NCBI GenBank assembly: GCA_005879505.1
Contig: VBKQ01000188.1
Location: 1-5,556 of the forward strand
Source: Deltaproteobacteria bacterium
GTDB taxonomy: Bacteria > Myxococcota > Myxococcia > Myxococcales > 40CM-4-68-19
Reading direction: 5' to 3'
DNA: 5,556 nt
Positions 1-5,119 of the stretch are shown in pieces (position 1 is the stretch's first letter; each line of letters opens with the position of its first letter). The notes below the pieces were generated by a model. That model made no database searches and was not told the DNA's origin. It was given only the letters and a program-made list of their open reading frames with translations. The translations under genes were made by a program, and so were the position numbers.

Positions 1-995
1 ATACGGCGGGGACGATCGCGGCAGGCGCGAACGGATTCGGCATCGTCGGCGTCGCGCCGAATGTCCACATCGCGGCCATCAAGGCGGGCGATGCGGCCGG
101 CTTCTTTTTCCCCGAGGCAGTGGTCTGTGCCTTCATGTGGGCGGCGACGCATCACGTCGACGTGACGAACAACAGCTACTTCGCCGATCCGTTCCTCTTC
201 AACTGCCGCAACGACCCCGTCCAGCACGCCATCTGGAAGGCGGAGCAGCGCGCGATCCAGTATGCGCAGCAGAACGGTGTCACCGTCGTGGCGGCGATGG
301 GCAACGAGAGCGAGGACCTCGCGCACCCGACAATCGATGCAACGAGCCCGGACAACACGACTCCGGTGACGCGGGAGGTGACGAACGCATGCGTCGTCAT
401 TCCCGTGGAGATCCCGCGGGTGATCGGGGTCACCGCGGTCGGCAACGCGCGGCAGACCGATTCGAACGGTAACCGGATCGGCGGATATCTGAAGTCCTTC
501 TACTCGAACGTCGGCGTAGGCGTGACGCAGGTGACGGCGCCGGGCGGAGACTCGATCTTCGGCCGCACGCCGGAGGCGGTGAACGGACGCGTGCTCTCCA
601 CCTGGCCGCCGACCATCCCGTGCACGCGCAGCGTGAAGGAGCACTCCTCCGATCCGAACGAACCGACGGTCGTCTACTGCTACCTGCAGGGCACCTCGAT
701 GGCGTCACCACACGTCGCGGGCGTTGCTGCCTTGATCGTCAGCCAATTCGGCAACACCAATAATCCGCAGAACGGAAAGATGAGCCCCGAGCGGGTGAAG
801 GCGTATCTCGATCAGACGGCAGACCCGCAGCCGTGCCCCGTCTTCCTTCCGCCGACGTACGAGAGCTTCTTCGGCGTCGGCACGGAGAGCGGCGCCTTCA
901 CGGCCTGTCAGGGTGGCCCTGGCTACAACTCCTGGTACGGAGACGGTCAGGTGAACGCGTTCAATGCGGTCACTCACACGTCGGGAAAGCAGTAG
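1..995 (+). CDS. S8 family (subtilisin-like) serine peptidase, C-terminal part, 5' end outside window
   Basis: This is a secreted-type subtilase that would cleave proteins outside the cytoplasm. The open frame runs from base 3 with no start codon in the window and gives 330 residues. It opens with TAGTIAAG, the stretch that normally follows the catalytic HGTH, so the catalytic Asp and His lie upstream of the window. The oxyanion-hole Asn is in AAMGNES (codon 303-305). The nucleophile Ser is in GTSMASPHVAG (codon 696-698). About 130 residues separate Asn from Ser, roughly twice the spacing in subtilisin BPN', and the insertion carries several Cys. Seven Cys in total fit an exported, disulfide-bonded enzyme. 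The C-terminus ends naturally after a DGQVNAFNAV helix with no anchor or sorting signal. A start at 120 is only an internal GTG and should not be used. Family assignment is very secure; the substrate is unknown. Confidence 0.95.
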   Translation, partial: TAGTIAAGANGFGIVGVAPNVHIAAIKAGDAAGFFFPEAVVCAFMWAATHHVDVTNNSYFADPFLFNCRNDPVQHAIWKAEQRAIQYAQQNGVTVVAAMGNESEDLAHPTIDATSPDNTTPVTREVTNACVVIPVEIPRVIGVTAVGNARQTDSNGNRIGGYLKSFYSNVGVGVTQVTAPGGDSIFGRTPEAVNGRVLSTWPPTIPCTRSVKEHSSDPNEPTVVYCYLQGTSMASPHVAGVAALIVSQFGNTNNPQNGKMSPERVKAYLDQTADPQPCPVFLPPTYESFFGVGTESGAFTACQGGPGYNSWYGDGQVNAFNAVTHTSGKQ

Positions 996-1313
996 GCGCC
1001 CTGGAGTCATAGCAAGCTTCAGGTCCATGTAACGCCCTGGTTCAACGGCGAGGCCGGCGAGCTGCAGCCGGGGATCAGTGCAGTTCCAGTTCCCCTCGGC
1101 GCGGCAGGCGAGGCGGGCTGTATAAGAGCGGGTGCCGGCCACGACACGGTCATGGTTTAGGCCGGTTCTCCGCAACGATAAGCAGCTGCGATTCTCGCAC
1201 GCGGTTAACGCTGAGAGAGGTGGTGCTCGGGACCGAGCACCACTCTCGATCACGAACAGTTGGACGTACGTCCTTGATTCTCGCACCCGCGACAGAAATC
1301 CATACGGCCCTGA
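996..1313. other. Convergent intergenic region, 318 bp, no gene seen
   Basis: This gap separates the 3' ends of the S8 peptidase (plus) and the cupin gene (minus). Both strands have open frames crossing it, but none shows a ribosome binding site, family motif or sensible composition. The short string CGCCCTGG occurs twice (997-1004 and around 1033-1040). CCGGCC at 1135-1140 and GGCCGG at 1160-1165 could form a weak stem with a 19-nt loop. The one strong element is the palindrome listed separately at 1220-1243. I see no tRNA fold and no promoter. Confidence 0.6.
1215..1247. terminator. Strong hairpin between convergent genes, possible bidirectional terminator
   Basis: GTGGTGCTCGG (1220-1230) and CCGAGCACCAC (1233-1243) are exact inverse complements around a two-base centre, so in RNA about 10 pairs close a tetraloop. 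Four further pairs (1215-1218 with 1244-1247) follow a single bulged G at 1219. It lies 70 nt beyond the cupin stop and 224 nt beyond the peptidase stop, which favours the cupin gene. There is no T-run on either side, so it is not a canonical intrinsic terminator. It could instead be an RNA 3'-end stabiliser or a protein-binding palindrome. Confidence 0.4.
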
Positions 1314-1742
1314 TCAGCGCTCGACGTTCTCCTCGCCGATCGGCCGCCGCGCGGTCAAGTTGAAACGGCCGTCGTAAACGGGGCGCCCCCCGGTGGTCGG
1401 CCCCTGGTACTGGACGAAGAGCATGAGCCCGCCGGTCTCGGTGATCAGCGGCGGCTCGAAATGGGGGTCGGGGTAATAGAGCATCGTGCCGGGGCCGTAT
1501 GTCGCCTCGCCGATGGTGAAAGTGCCCTCGAGGATGTACCAGACCTGCGCGAAGTCGTGCTTATGAAGCGGGTGATGAGAGCCGGGGTCGTAGCGCACCA
1601 GCCCGGCGTTCGGCTCCGTTGGTGCCTCCGCGCGCGGGTGGAACAGCATCTTGCTCCACTGCCCGGGCCAGCGCAGCGTCTCCCACTCCCGCTCCTCGAC
1701 CCGGATGGCGGAGAGCGGCTGGTGCGTCAATGTCTGGCTCAT
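1314..1742 (-). CDS. Cupin domain protein, ChrR-like
   Basis: This is a 142-residue single-domain beta-barrel protein of the cupin superfamily, resembling the ChrR-type cupin group. It is probably cytoplasmic, with no signal peptide. Cupin motif 1 is DPGSHHPLHKHDFAQVWYILEG (written here as DPGSHHPLHKH then DFAQVWYILEG, residues 52-73) and motif 2 is YGPGTMLYYPDPHFE (residues 82-96). Expected metal ligands are His60, His62 and His94; the usual Glu is replaced by Gln66. The start is ATG at 1742 because GGGAGGA lies 8 nt upstream. The frame stays open to 1943, but that upstream part has no ribosome binding site and looks non-coding. The next gene upstream ends 166 bp away, so it probably has its own promoter. 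ChrR-like cupins can act as anti-sigma or metal-binding enzyme domains; no sigma factor is adjacent, so the role is unknown. Confidence 0.88.
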   Translation of the reverse strand: MSQTLTHQPLSAIRVEEREWETLRWPGQWSKMLFHPRAEAPTEPNAGLVRYDPGSHHPLHKHDFAQVWYILEGTFTIGEATYGPGTMLYYPDPHFEPPLITETGGLMLFVQYQGPTTGGRPVYDGRFNLTARRPIGEENVER

Positions 1743-1750
1743 GGTTCGAT

Positions 1751-1788
1751 TCCTCCCTGCGCGATGGAATGTAGTCCGCTCGCAGGGA
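1751..1788 (-). promoter_or_regulatory. Leader hairpin overlapping the cupin ribosome binding site
   Basis: On the minus strand TCCCTGCG (1788-1781) can pair perfectly with CGCAGGGA (1761-1754), an 8-bp stem with a 19-nt loop. The 3' arm includes most of the GGGAGGA Shine-Dalgarno sequence at 1757-1751. If transcription starts upstream of 1788, folding would hide the ribosome binding site and could regulate translation. The loop carries part of a 28-bp sequence that recurs at 5133-5160. Pairing is read directly from the sequence; a regulatory role is inference. Confidence 0.4.
1753..1780 (-). repeat. 28-bp dispersed repeat, copy A (cupin leader)
   Basis: The minus strand reads AGCGGACTACATTCC, four variable bases, then CGCAGGGAG. 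It matches copy B at 5133-5160 at 24 of 28 positions; all four differences are transitions. It lies inside the cupin 5' leader and overlaps its ribosome binding site. Confidence 0.6.
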
Positions 1789-1908
1789 ACTTTGCCAGGC
1801 CAGAGTTGCGGGAGAGGTACCCGCAGATCCGCGTGGAGCCGAGCTCGGTCGCTACGGTCGCAATCACCGCCGCGATCCTGGGCGTCCATCGTCATGTCGC
1901 TGAGCGCG

Positions 1909-2160
1909 TCACGATCCTCCGGACTTTGGCTGCCGCGCCGCAATCGAGTGCACGGCGGCTAATGGCTGCCGCGAGGACGCCGTCGTCCGACCAGGCTGGA
2001 CTGGCGACGTGCCTCCGATCAGGATGGCCAGCGTATACGCCACCGCGATCATCCACGCGACAGCGAGGATCAACGGTAACGACCAGTCGGCGATCCGCCT
2101 TGCAACCGCGCCAATGAGTCGTGCACCCGGAACAGAATGATACGACATGCTGCGTTTCAT
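1909..2160 (-). CDS. Small single-pass membrane protein, 83 residues, unknown function
   Basis: I do not recognise a family. The start is ATG at 2160, chosen because a perfect AAGGAGG sits 6 nt upstream within a purine-rich tract. The protein has a short basic N-terminal segment (residues 1-26, with Arg21 and Arg22 near the membrane). One strongly hydrophobic helix covers residues 27-49 (SLPLILAVAWMIAVAYTLAI and on to GG), followed by a polar, Pro- and Ser-containing tail of about 33 residues. Positive residues before the helix fit an N-in, C-out topology. It lies 157 bp downstream of the STAS gene and 166 bp upstream of the cupin, on the same strand. An open extension to 2193 adds 11 residues but overlaps the ribosome binding site and is not preferred. 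The strong ribosome binding site plus a clean transmembrane helix argue that it is real. Confidence 0.6.
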   Translation of the reverse strand: MKRSMSYHSVPGARLIGAVARRIADWSLPLILAVAWMIAVAYTLAILIGGTSPVQPGRTTASSRQPLAAVHSIAARQPKSGGS

Positions 2161-2166
2161 ATCCGT

Positions 2167-2173
2167 CCTCCTT
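2167..2173 (-). promoter_or_regulatory. Ribosome binding site of the small membrane protein
   Basis: Minus-strand AAGGAGG ends 6 nt before ATG at 2160. It fixes the start and is the main reason to accept this short gene. A second GGGAGG-like stretch lies further upstream in the same purine-rich tract. Confidence 0.7.
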
Positions 2174-2317
2174 CCCTTTCCTCCCTCGGACACCGCAGCG
2201 CGCCAGAGGGTCTGCCGGCGAAACGAGCGGAAACAGTCCCGAGCACGCGCAGTTTAGTAGGAATGGCACCGCGGACGATGGAGATCTCGACGCGTTGGAG
2301 GCGGAGATCGGCGAGGC

Positions 2318-2614
2318 TCAGGCCGCCAGCGCCCGGAGGGCGAGCAATCCGTAATGCTCTTCGCCCACGCCGAGCAGCCGGACCCGCCGGCCTGCGGCGA
2401 ACATGCGCGCAAAGACCGCGAGAGATCCGCCGCTGATCGGCGCCGCCTCGGTCAGATCGATCACTGCCGTCATCGAGGCGGGCACCTGCGCGACGGAGCA
2501 AGCGAGCATGCGGGCCGCGAATTCGTCGAGCGTGCCCTCGACGGCGAAGATCACGCGCTTGACGTCGACCTGACGCCGCACCCTCAACCCGGCGTGTCTG
2601 GGCGACCTCCTCAT
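2318..2614 (-). CDS. STAS-domain protein, anti-anti-sigma-like
   Basis: This is a small cytoplasmic protein (98 residues from ATG 2614) with the STAS fold used by anti-sigma-factor antagonists and related switch proteins. The order of elements fits: strand KRVIFAVEGTLDEFAARMLA (residues 19-38), strand VIDLTEA (51-57), the SGGSLAVFARMF loop and helix (61-72), strand RRVRLLGVG (76-84), then a final LLALRAL helix (90-96). The conserved loop normally reads DSSGL with a phosphorylatable Ser; here it is SGGSL, so that Ser aligns with Gly62 while Ser64 is displaced. The start is uncertain: ATG 2614 has no good ribosome binding site, internal GTG codons at 2581 and 2554 are possible, and the frame stays open upstream to 2878 with no recognisable protein. 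No anti-sigma kinase or sigma factor is nearby. The family call is moderately secure; the pathway is unknown. Confidence 0.7.
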   Translation of the reverse strand: MRRSPRHAGLRVRRQVDVKRVIFAVEGTLDEFAARMLACSVAQVPASMTAVIDLTEAAPISGGSLAVFARMFAAGRRVRLLGVGEEHYGLLALRALAA

Positions 2615-2891
2615 ACGCACCACACCAGCTCGAGGAACGTCGTGCGGCGGCCGGTGAGGACCGCCTTGCAGCAGCTCAGCCATGTCCGCAGCCCGAAGTC
2701 CCGGACGATGGTTTGCCGAAACCGGGTCCGGGCGCACTGGCCTCGTACTTCGACAATTGCGATCAGCGAAACGACGATATCGCGCCATTACTGTCGAAAC
2801 TCGATCAACCTCCATGACGGCTGTCGTGAAAACGACCGGGCCGATTCCGGACGGCAAATTGCACGTGGGAGCCGCCAAGGAGGTTCATGAC
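2615..2891. other. Divergent intergenic region between STAS and DUF4142 genes
   Basis: This 277-bp region should hold promoters for both divergent genes. TCGACA at 2750-2755 resembles a sigma-70 -35 box for the plus gene, but the hexamer 17 nt further on (GACGAT, 2773-2778) matches TATAAT at only three positions. The palindromes CAATTG (2754-2759) and CGATATCG (2775-2782) are short. Three CGAAAC strings occur between 2715 and 2796, without regular spacing. I see no firm promoter, gene or operator. Confidence 0.4.
2877..2883 (+). promoter_or_regulatory. Ribosome binding site of the DUF4142 gene
   Basis: AAGGAGG ends 8 nt before ATG at 2892. A nearer ATG at 2887 is out of frame and only 3 nt away, so this site decides for 2892 and rules out longer in-frame starts. 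Confidence 0.8.
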
Positions 2892-3524
2892 ATGAACTGG
2901 AAGCAGAGAGTTTTGGAAGCGGCGGCAGGGATCGTCCTCATCGCCCTGCCTGTCCATGCGCAACAAGTCGGTCCGACCGACCGGGACGAGAGGATCGTCT
3001 CGTTCATCCACCGGGCGAACGTGCACGAGATCGCCGCAGCAAATCTGGCCAAGGCGAAGAGCAGCTCGCAGGACGTGAAGGACTTCGCCGACCAGATGAT
3101 CACCGATCATCAGAGTGCGGACGAGCAGCTCCATTCCTATGCACAGGCGCACAAGATCGACCTCGATGGCCTGCGCCGCCATCTGACGGACGTGGACAAC
3201 CAACGGCTCGAGTACGAGCGCGAGTCGAAGGCCCTGGGTTCGGCGACCGGAGAGTGGGCGTTCACCTGGGAGAACGCGAACGTGGCGAGGCGTGAGAATG
3301 CCAAGACCCTTGCCGGTCTGCGCTCGCTCGACGGGGCAGCGTTCGATCGCGAGTTCGCCAGCGACATGGTTCAGGGCCATCAGAGGGTCATCGACGGGCT
3401 GGTCGACGCCCGCGACCGTGGAATCGATCCCGGCTTGCGGAACCTGATCGACAGCCTGCTGCCCACGGTGAAGCACCACTTGGAGATGGCGCAAGCGCTG
3501 CAGGGGGTCGTCGCTAAAGCCTAA
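2892..3524 (+). CDS. DUF4142 exported protein
   Basis: This 210-residue protein belongs to the DUF4142 family, ferritin-like helical-bundle proteins of the envelope with no established reaction. Residues 1-23 form a Sec signal peptide: basic MNWKQR, hydrophobic AAAGIVLIALP, and a likely cleavage after VHA, giving a mature periplasmic protein starting QQ. There is no lipobox Cys. Helix one contains FIHRANVHEIAAANLA (residues 38-53). The signature FADQMITDHQSADEQL is at residues 65-80. The second half has FDREFASDMVQGHQ (151-164) and LLPTVKHHLEMAQAL (189-203), the family's usual LPT..H ending. The length is typical and the ends are intact. It is transcribed alone, with a strong hairpin 6 nt after the stop. 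Some DUF4142 genes are linked to stress survival, but nothing here tests that. No metal-binding set is obvious. Confidence 0.93.
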   Translation: MNWKQRVLEAAAGIVLIALPVHAQQVGPTDRDERIVSFIHRANVHEIAAANLAKAKSSSQDVKDFADQMITDHQSADEQLHSYAQAHKIDLDGLRRHLTDVDNQRLEYERESKALGSATGEWAFTWENANVARRENAKTLAGLRSLDGAAFDREFASDMVQGHQRVIDGLVDARDRGIDPGLRNLIDSLLPTVKHHLEMAQALQGVVAKA

Positions 3525-3528
3525 CGTC

Positions 3529-3566
3529 GGTCGACCGGGCCCTTGATGATTCGGGCCCGGTCGATC
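3529..3566 (+). terminator. Hairpin terminator after the DUF4142 gene
   Basis: TCGACCGGGCCC (3531-3542) pairs perfectly with GGGCCCGGTCGA (3553-3564) around a 10-nt loop. A G-T wobble and one more G-C pair extend it to 14 pairs. It begins right after the TAA stop, the usual place for a terminator. The T-run is missing (TCAGATCGG follows), so it may work as a GC-rich, U-poor terminator or as a 3' stabiliser. The stem is symmetrical and could also act on the other strand. Confidence 0.65.
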
Positions 3567-3580
3567 AGATCGGCTGTCGG

Positions 3581-4007
3581 AATCCGATCGATGATGCCAG
3601 GGAAGGCATTGAATACGTGGGCACCGCGGTAGACGTGACGGACCGCAAAACGGACCGAGGAAGAGCTGCGCGCAGCCGAGACCCGCTTCCGGACTTATGT
3701 GGACCACGCGACCGATGCCTTGTTCGTGCAGGACGAGCAAGGAAGGGTCGTTGAGGTGAACCGTCAGGCCTGCGAGAGCCTTCGCTACACTCGTGAGGAA
3801 TTGATTGGTGTGACGCGAACCAGCTTCGACCCCGGCGTGGACGCAGCGTTCATTCAACGGATCGACGCGCGACTCGATGCCGGGGAGATCTCCGCCTTCG
3901 AGATTTCGCATCGCCGAAAGGATGGGACGATGTTCCTCGTCGAGGTTCGCGTCCGCCCGTTTTGGATCGTAGGTCAGATAACCCAGCTTCCGTCACCCTT
4001 GGTGTAG
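3581..4007 (+). pseudogene. PAS-domain fragment of a sensor protein, truncated at both ends and frameshifted
   Basis: This is a remnant of a multi-PAS signalling protein, probably a sensor histidine kinase or similar. The first part reads (frame of 3611) GIEYVGTAVDVTDRK, the usual end of a PAS/PAC unit. It then continues in another frame from 3651 as RTEEELRAAETRFRTYVDHA, the usual coiled linker into the next PAS domain. Removing one A from AAAA at 3647-3650 restores a continuous DRKRTEEEL. The second PAS domain is nearly complete, from DALFVQDEQGRVVEVNRQAC through SLRYTREELIG and SHRRKDGTMFLVEV to RVRPFWI. It then departs from the family near 3968-3977 and stops at 4005. There is no start codon or upstream PAS core: the fragment begins beside the DUF4142 terminator. 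No kinase or output domain remains. GTG 3699 is not a credible start. The extra A could be a real mutation or a homopolymer sequencing error. Confidence 0.82.
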
Positions 4008-4313
4008 CCTCCCGCCCTGGTCTGGGTCCGAGAGAAACGTCCAGTGGGCGCCGACGCCAGCGCGGAACTCATTCGTCTCGAGCAGGTTGTCGGTCGAGAT
4101 CGTAACGAGACGGCAGTAGCCCACCTCCATCTCGCGGTGGAGTTGCAAAAGCCCTTCGTGTTGCCTCCGGTCTCTCGGACAGAAACCTCCGCGGGAGAGC
4201 ACCAGCACCAGCGGATCGCCTCCCTGCAATTCCGAGAGCGTGCGGTGCTTGCCGCGATGGTCAGGAAGCTCGTAGTCGGGAAACACTGCGCCGGGAACGA
4301 TGTCGGGTCGCAT
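3993..4313 (-). pseudogene. Redoxin (AhpC/TSA-like) gene, 3'-truncated
   Basis: The N-terminal half of a thioredoxin-fold peroxiredoxin-like protein. From ATG 4313 it reads MRPDIVPGAVFPDYELPDH, then LSELQGGDPLVLVLSRGGFC with the presumed reactive Cys45 in FCPRDRRQH. TISTDNLLETNEFR (residues 71-84) and AHWTFLSDP (89-97) follow. Family members, as I recall them, continue for another 60 or more residues after SDP, including a PHT-type cis-Pro segment. Here only about nine unrelated residues follow before TGA at 3993. The lost part holds strands needed for the fold, so the product is probably not functional. An earlier ATG at 4364 lacks a ribosome binding site; MRPDIVPG is the family-like start, with only a weak site upstream. 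It lies 72 bp downstream of the VOC gene on the same strand, likely cotranscribed. Its 3' end overlaps the broken PAS frame by 15 bp. Confidence 0.75.
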
Positions 4314-4385
4314 TCCGCCAATCTCTACCCCTGCGCGCGGTCGCACAAGCGGCCGGCGGCTCATCGATCGGCTGGCGCGCGGCCT

Positions 4386-5078
4386 TCAGCGGCGGGTACC
4401 TTCCATGTGGAGCGCGGCACCTTTGGCTGCCTCGTCGGGAGTCTTCCCCTGCTCGCGCGCGACGATGTAGGCGGCGTACCACCCGGACCAGTGATGCTTC
4501 GGAGCGGTCGGTTCGTACTCGCCATGGCGCTTCTCTGCCTCTCGCAGAAGCTCGGTCAGAGTCGCGACGTCCATGCCGAATCCTCGTCCGGGAAGCCGCG
4601 TCTTGATCTCCTGCAGCAGCCAGCTGTTGCCGTCTGGATCACTGAATGAGGCCCATGAGCGGTAGGAGTGACCTTCCGGGTCCGGGCCCGGCACGCGTCC
4701 ATTGGTCCCGTCGACATGGAGGCCGCCCGCGAAATGGAACACCTCACTCGCGTCGACGTCGTGTCGGATCAACTCGGCGCGTGCTGCCTCGAGGTCATCG
4801 ACGACGAGGAAATTTCCCTGAACTGAGCCCGGCACGGCGGTCGTGATTCCCTTGCCGAACAGGATCGAGCAGGGTGAGCCGGGAGGTGTCAGCTGCACCA
4901 CCCGCCAGTCGTCACCGCTGGCGAAATCGGCATCCAAGCGCCACCCCAACCTCTGGTAGAAGCGCTTGGCGCGCTCGACGTCGGACACCGGAAGGACGAC
5001 GACCTCGAGCTTCAGATCGACCATCCCAGCCTTCGGGTTCTGGGTTGCGTCTTCACTGCGCATCTCTGTGCTGCTCAT
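4386..5078 (-). CDS. VOC family protein with C-terminal extension
   Basis: This 230-residue protein has a vicinal-oxygen-chelate (glyoxalase/bleomycin-resistance/dioxygenase) domain over residues 24-158. Paired beta-alpha-beta modules are visible: LEVVVLPVSDVERAKRFYQR (24-43), then NFLVVDDLEAARAEL (89-103), ending with ASFSDPDGNSWLLQE (143-157). Glu157 sits at the usual last metal-ligand position, while the first ligand position in VVLPVSD has no His, so metal use may differ. A tail follows: MDVATLTELLREAEKRHGEY (169-188) and HHWSGWYAAYIVAREQGKTP (195-214). It is shared, as I recall, with a distinct VOC subgroup and is not a separate known enzyme. The start ATG 5078 is fixed by AAGGAGG 5 nt upstream. 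It has its own promoter candidate at 5111-5119 and heads a likely two-gene unit with the truncated redoxin. Reaction and substrate cannot be told. Confidence 0.92.
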   Translation of the reverse strand: MSSTEMRSEDATQNPKAGMVDLKLEVVVLPVSDVERAKRFYQRLGWRLDADFASGDDWRVVQLTPPGSPCSILFGKGITTAVPGSVQGNFLVVDDLEAARAELIRHDVDASEVFHFAGGLHVDGTNGRVPGPDPEGHSYRSWASFSDPDGNSWLLQEIKTRLPGRGFGMDVATLTELLREAEKRHGEYEPTAPKHHWSGWYAAYIVAREQGKTPDEAAKGAALHMEGTRR

Positions 5079-5083
5079 GATCG

Positions 5084-5090
5084 CCTCCTT
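5084..5090 (-). promoter_or_regulatory. Ribosome binding site of the VOC gene
   Basis: Minus-strand AAGGAGG ends 5 nt before ATG at 5078. It supports this start over the internal Met19, which would remove an 18-residue polar leader. Confidence 0.8.
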
Positions 5091-5110
5091 GGATCCGCTT
5101 GATCGTGCTC

Positions 5111-5119
5111 AGTCTAGCA
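5111..5119 (-). promoter_or_regulatory. Candidate extended -10 promoter for the VOC gene
   Basis: Read on the minus strand, TGCTAGACT matches an extended -10 element (TG, one base, then a hexamer with four of six TATAAT positions). A start near 5104 would leave a leader of about 25 nt with the ribosome binding site well placed. No good -35 hexamer occurs at 16-19 nt; that place is occupied by the GGAGTGTAGTCC repeat. The call rests on position and motif only. Confidence 0.4.

Noticed and set aside
1120..1180. A tRNA-like stretch with GGTTC
   Set aside because: No acceptor stem, anticodon arm or cloverleaf could be built.
705..1286. A 193-residue minus-strand open frame over the peptidase 3' end and the gap
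   Set aside because: It is antisense to the catalytic Ser region of the peptidase and has no recognisable domain or start signal.
1779..1797. A sigma-54-like promoter upstream of the cupin gene (TGGCA then TGC)
   Set aside because: The GG-to-GC spacing is one base too long and the motif is incomplete.
1768..1797. A sigma-70-like pair on the minus strand (TGGCAA and TACATT, 18 apart) before the cupin gene
   Set aside because: The -35 hexamer matches only three of six positions; too weak to annotate.
1807..1825. TGCGGG/CCCGCA hairpin between the small membrane protein and the cupin gene
   Set aside because: Six pairs, no T-run and common in GC-rich DNA; not enough for a terminator call.
1461..2117. 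A 218-residue plus-strand open frame
   Set aside because: It lies opposite the cupin and small membrane protein genes, is rich in Arg and Ala as a shadow frame would be, and has no ribosome binding site.
2354..2890. A 178-residue plus-strand open frame
   Set aside because: It is antisense to the STAS gene, is His- and Arg-rich with no domain, and ends just before the true DUF4142 start.
2805..3911. A 368-residue open frame on the minus strand across the DUF4142 gene and PAS fragment
   Set aside because: It is antisense to a clear DUF4142 gene with a signal peptide and ribosome binding site, crosses the terminator, and has no family motif. GC-rich DNA gives such mirror frames.
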